Program-made: the position numbers and the translations under genes | The notes under the pieces: generated by a model | Seen by the model: only the letters and a program-made list of their open reading frames with translations | The model's database searches: none | What the model was told of the DNA's origin: nothing | Shown here: positions 61,255 to 63,500 of the stretch, piece by piece | How positions within the stretch are numbered: the first letter of the stretch is position 1 | How the letters are laid out: the number at the start of each line of letters is the position of its first letter | DNA from: Neocallimastix lanati (nom. inval.) | Lineage: Eukaryota > Neocallimastigomycota > Neocallimastigomycetes > Neocallimastigales > Neocallimastigaceae | NCBI GenBank assembly: GCA_016946835.1 | Contig: JACVTC010000201.1 | Location: 64,001-127,500, forward strand | DNA: 63,500 nt | Reading direction: 5' to 3'

Positions 61255-63500
61255 TATATTTTATTTTATTTTATTTTATTCAATCTGTACTTTCTTATTT
61301 AATATTCTACTTTTTATTTTATTTTATTTTATTTTATTTTATTTTATTTTATTTTATTCAATCTGTACTTTCTTATTTAATATTCTACTTTTTATTTTAT
61401 TTTATTTTATTTTATTTTATTTTATTTTATTTTATTCAATCTGTACTTTCTTATTTAATATTCTACTTTTTATTTTATTTTATTTTATTTTATTTTATTT
61501 TATTTTATTTTATTTTATTTTATTTTATTTTATTTTATTTTATTTTATTTTATTTTATTTTATTTTATTTTATTTTATTTTATTTTATTTTATTTTATTT
61601 TATTTTATTCAATCTGTACTTTCTTATTTAATATTCTACTTTTTATTTTATTTTATTTTATTTTATTTTATTTTATTTTATTTTATTTTATTTTATTTTA
61701 TTTTATTTTATTTTATTTTATTTTATTTTATTTTATTTTATTTTATTTTATTTTATTTTATTTTATTTTATTTTGTTTTATTCAATCTGTATTTTCTTAT
61801 TTAATATTCTACTTTTTATTTTATTTTATTCAATCTGTACTTTCTTATTTAATATTCTACTTTTTATTTTATTTTATTTTATTTTATTTTATTCAATCTG
61901 TACTTTCTTATTTAATATTCTACTTTTTATTTTATTTTATTCAATCTGTACTTTCTTATTTAATATTCTACTTTTTATTTTATTTTATTTTATTTTATTT
62001 TATTCAATCTGTACTTTCTTATTTAATATTCTACTTTTTATTTTATTTTATTCAATCTGTACTTTCTTATTTAATATTCTACTTTTTATTTTATTTTATT
62101 CAATCTGTACTTTCTTATTTAATATTCTACTTTTTATTTTATTTTATTTTATTTTATTTTATTTTATTTTATTTTATTTATTTTATTTTATTCAATCTGT
62201 ACTTTCTTATTTAATATTCTACTTTTTATTTTATTTTATATTATTTTATTTTATTTTATTTTATTTTATTTTATTTTATTCAATCTGTACTTTCTTATTT
62301 AATATTCTACTTTTTATTTTATTTTATTTTATTTTATATTATTTTATTTTATTTTATTTTATTTTATTTTATTTTATTTTATTCAATCTGTACTTTCTTA
62401 TTTAATATTCTACTTTTTATTTTATTTTATTTTATTTTATTTTATTTTATTTTATTTTATTTTATTTTATTTTATTTTATTTTATTTTATTTTATTTTAT
62501 TTTATTTTATTTTATTTTATTTTATTTTATTTTATTTTATTTTATTTTATTTTATTTTATTTTATTTTATTCAATCTGTACTTTCTTATTTAATATTCTA
62601 CTTTTTATTTTATTTTATTTTATTTTATTTTATTTTATTTTATTTTATTTTATTTTATTTTATTTTATTTTATTTTATTTTATTTTATTTTATTTTATTT
62701 TATTTTATTTTATTTTATTTTGTTTTATTCAATCTGTATTTTCTTATTTAATATTCTACTTTTTATTTTATTTTATTCAATCTGTACTTTCTTATTTAAT
62801 ATTCTACTTTTTATTTTATTTTATTTTATTTTATTTTATTCAATCTGTACTTTCTTATTTAATATTCTACTTTTTATTTTATTTTATTCAATCTGTACTT
62901 TCTTATTTAATATTCTACTTTTTATTTTATTTTATTTTATTTTATTTTATTCAATCTGTACTTTCTTATTTAATATTCTACTTTTTATTTTATTTTATTC
63001 AATCTGTACTTTCTTATTTAATATTCTACTTTTTATTTTATTTTATTTTATTTTATTTTATTCAATCTGTACTTTCTTATTTAATATTCTACTTTTTATT
63101 TTATTTTATTCAATCTGTACTTTCTTATTTAATATTCTACTTTTTATTTTATTTTATTCAATCTGTACTTTCTTATTTAATATTCTACTTTTTATTTTAT
63201 TTTATTTTATTTTATTTTATTTTATTTTATTTTATTTATTTTATTTTATTCAATCTGTACTTTCTTATTTAATATTCTACTTTTTATTTTATTTTATATT
63301 ATTTTATTTTATTTTATTTTATTTTATTTTATTTTATTCAATCTGTACTTTCTTATTTAATATTCTACTTTTTATTTTATTTTATTTTATTTTATATTAT
63401 TTTATTTTATTTTATTTTATTTTATTTTATTTTATTTTATTCAATCTGTACTTTCTTATTTAATATTCTACTTTTTATTTTATTTTATTTTATTTTATTT
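61255..63500. repeat. TTTTA satellite with 27 interspersed 35-bp units, higher-order arranged
   Basis: Pure TTTTA/ATTTT pentamer runs alternate with a unit that reads TCAATCTGTACTTTCTTA followed by TTTAATATTCTACTTTT. I counted 27 copies between 61279 and 63470. The variant CTGTATTTTC, preceded by TTTTGTTTTA, occurs only at about 61780 and 62728. From each variant the spacings run 48-49, 62-63, 48-49, 62-63 ... 92, 88-89, 102, so a block of about 950 bp has been duplicated. The array runs off the right edge. Open frames in it are pentamer artefacts. Confidence 0.92.

Noticed and set aside
61773-63463. Two long ORFs reading FYSICTFLFNILLFILF repeats
   Set aside because: They are translations of TTTTA pentamers and the 35-bp satellite unit; no start context, no non-repeat sequence.
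61255-63500. CRISPR-like appearance of equal repeats with spacers
   Set aside because: The spacers are TTTTA repeats, not unique sequences, and the setting is eukaryotic. Likewise the hairpin arrays have unique stems but no spacer logic or cas genes.

Overview
The window looks like nuclear DNA of a very AT-rich, intron-containing fungus, most probably an anaerobic gut fungus (Neocallimastigomycota). The signs are extreme A+T content, poly-Asn/Lys stretches in proteins, long TTA/AAT microsatellites, many short introns, a fungal chromovirus with a chromodomain, a GABA-B-like class C receptor and a bacterial-type NlpC/P60-like gene. An AT-rich amoebozoan such as a dictyostelid is the main alternative; the 22-exon receptor gene and the chromovirus argue against it. 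The assignment is inference only.

Most of the window is transposable elements. From left to right: 1-645 is a partial Ty3-type Gag (minus). 2467-2668 is an array of covarying hairpins. 3696-8052 is a decayed Ty3/gypsy element (minus), cut off by a chromovirus-related LTR fragment (8053-8544). 8913-10040 is a mini/microsatellite block. 11773-14061 is a real host gene, a six-exon SEC14/CRAL-TRIO lipid-transfer protein of 533 residues whose exons all join in frame. 14580-19914 is a decayed Ty1/copia element (minus) inside a (TTA)n tract, followed by an LTR of a second copia family (19947-20174). 20677-22239 is a broken NlpC/P60-like gene. 22891-23186 is a second hairpin array. 23958-32941 is a Ty3/gypsy element (minus) with both LTRs.

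32942-43146 is a plus-strand Ty3-type element that codes only for Gag and protease. A 6.76-kb chromovirus (35127-41887, minus) sits inside its gag gene with a 5-bp target duplication (GAATT). That chromovirus has lost its reverse transcriptase and RNase H by an in-frame deletion, and one of its LTRs is itself interrupted by an 849-bp solo LTR (41022-41870). Three rounds of insertion can therefore be ordered.

43728-50913 is the second host gene: 22 exons that join without a frame break into a 1155-residue protein with a signal peptide, a large beta-helix-like ectodomain, an EGF-like module and a seven-helix domain of class C (GABA-B-like) type. Its introns hold large simple repeats, including about 620 bp of (TTA)n. 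51100-57984 is a nearly complete copia element in an (AAT)n tract, followed by the same second-family LTR seen at 19947. That LTR is cut by a MULE-type element whose FLYWCH/transposase ORF (58957-60399) is intact. 61255-63500 is a satellite made of TTTTA pentamers and 27 copies of a roughly 35-bp unit, arranged in a higher-order repeat.

Only two apparently functional host genes are seen (the SEC14-like protein and the receptor). The remaining coding capacity belongs to mobile elements or broken genes. All exon joins were made by eye and need transcript support.
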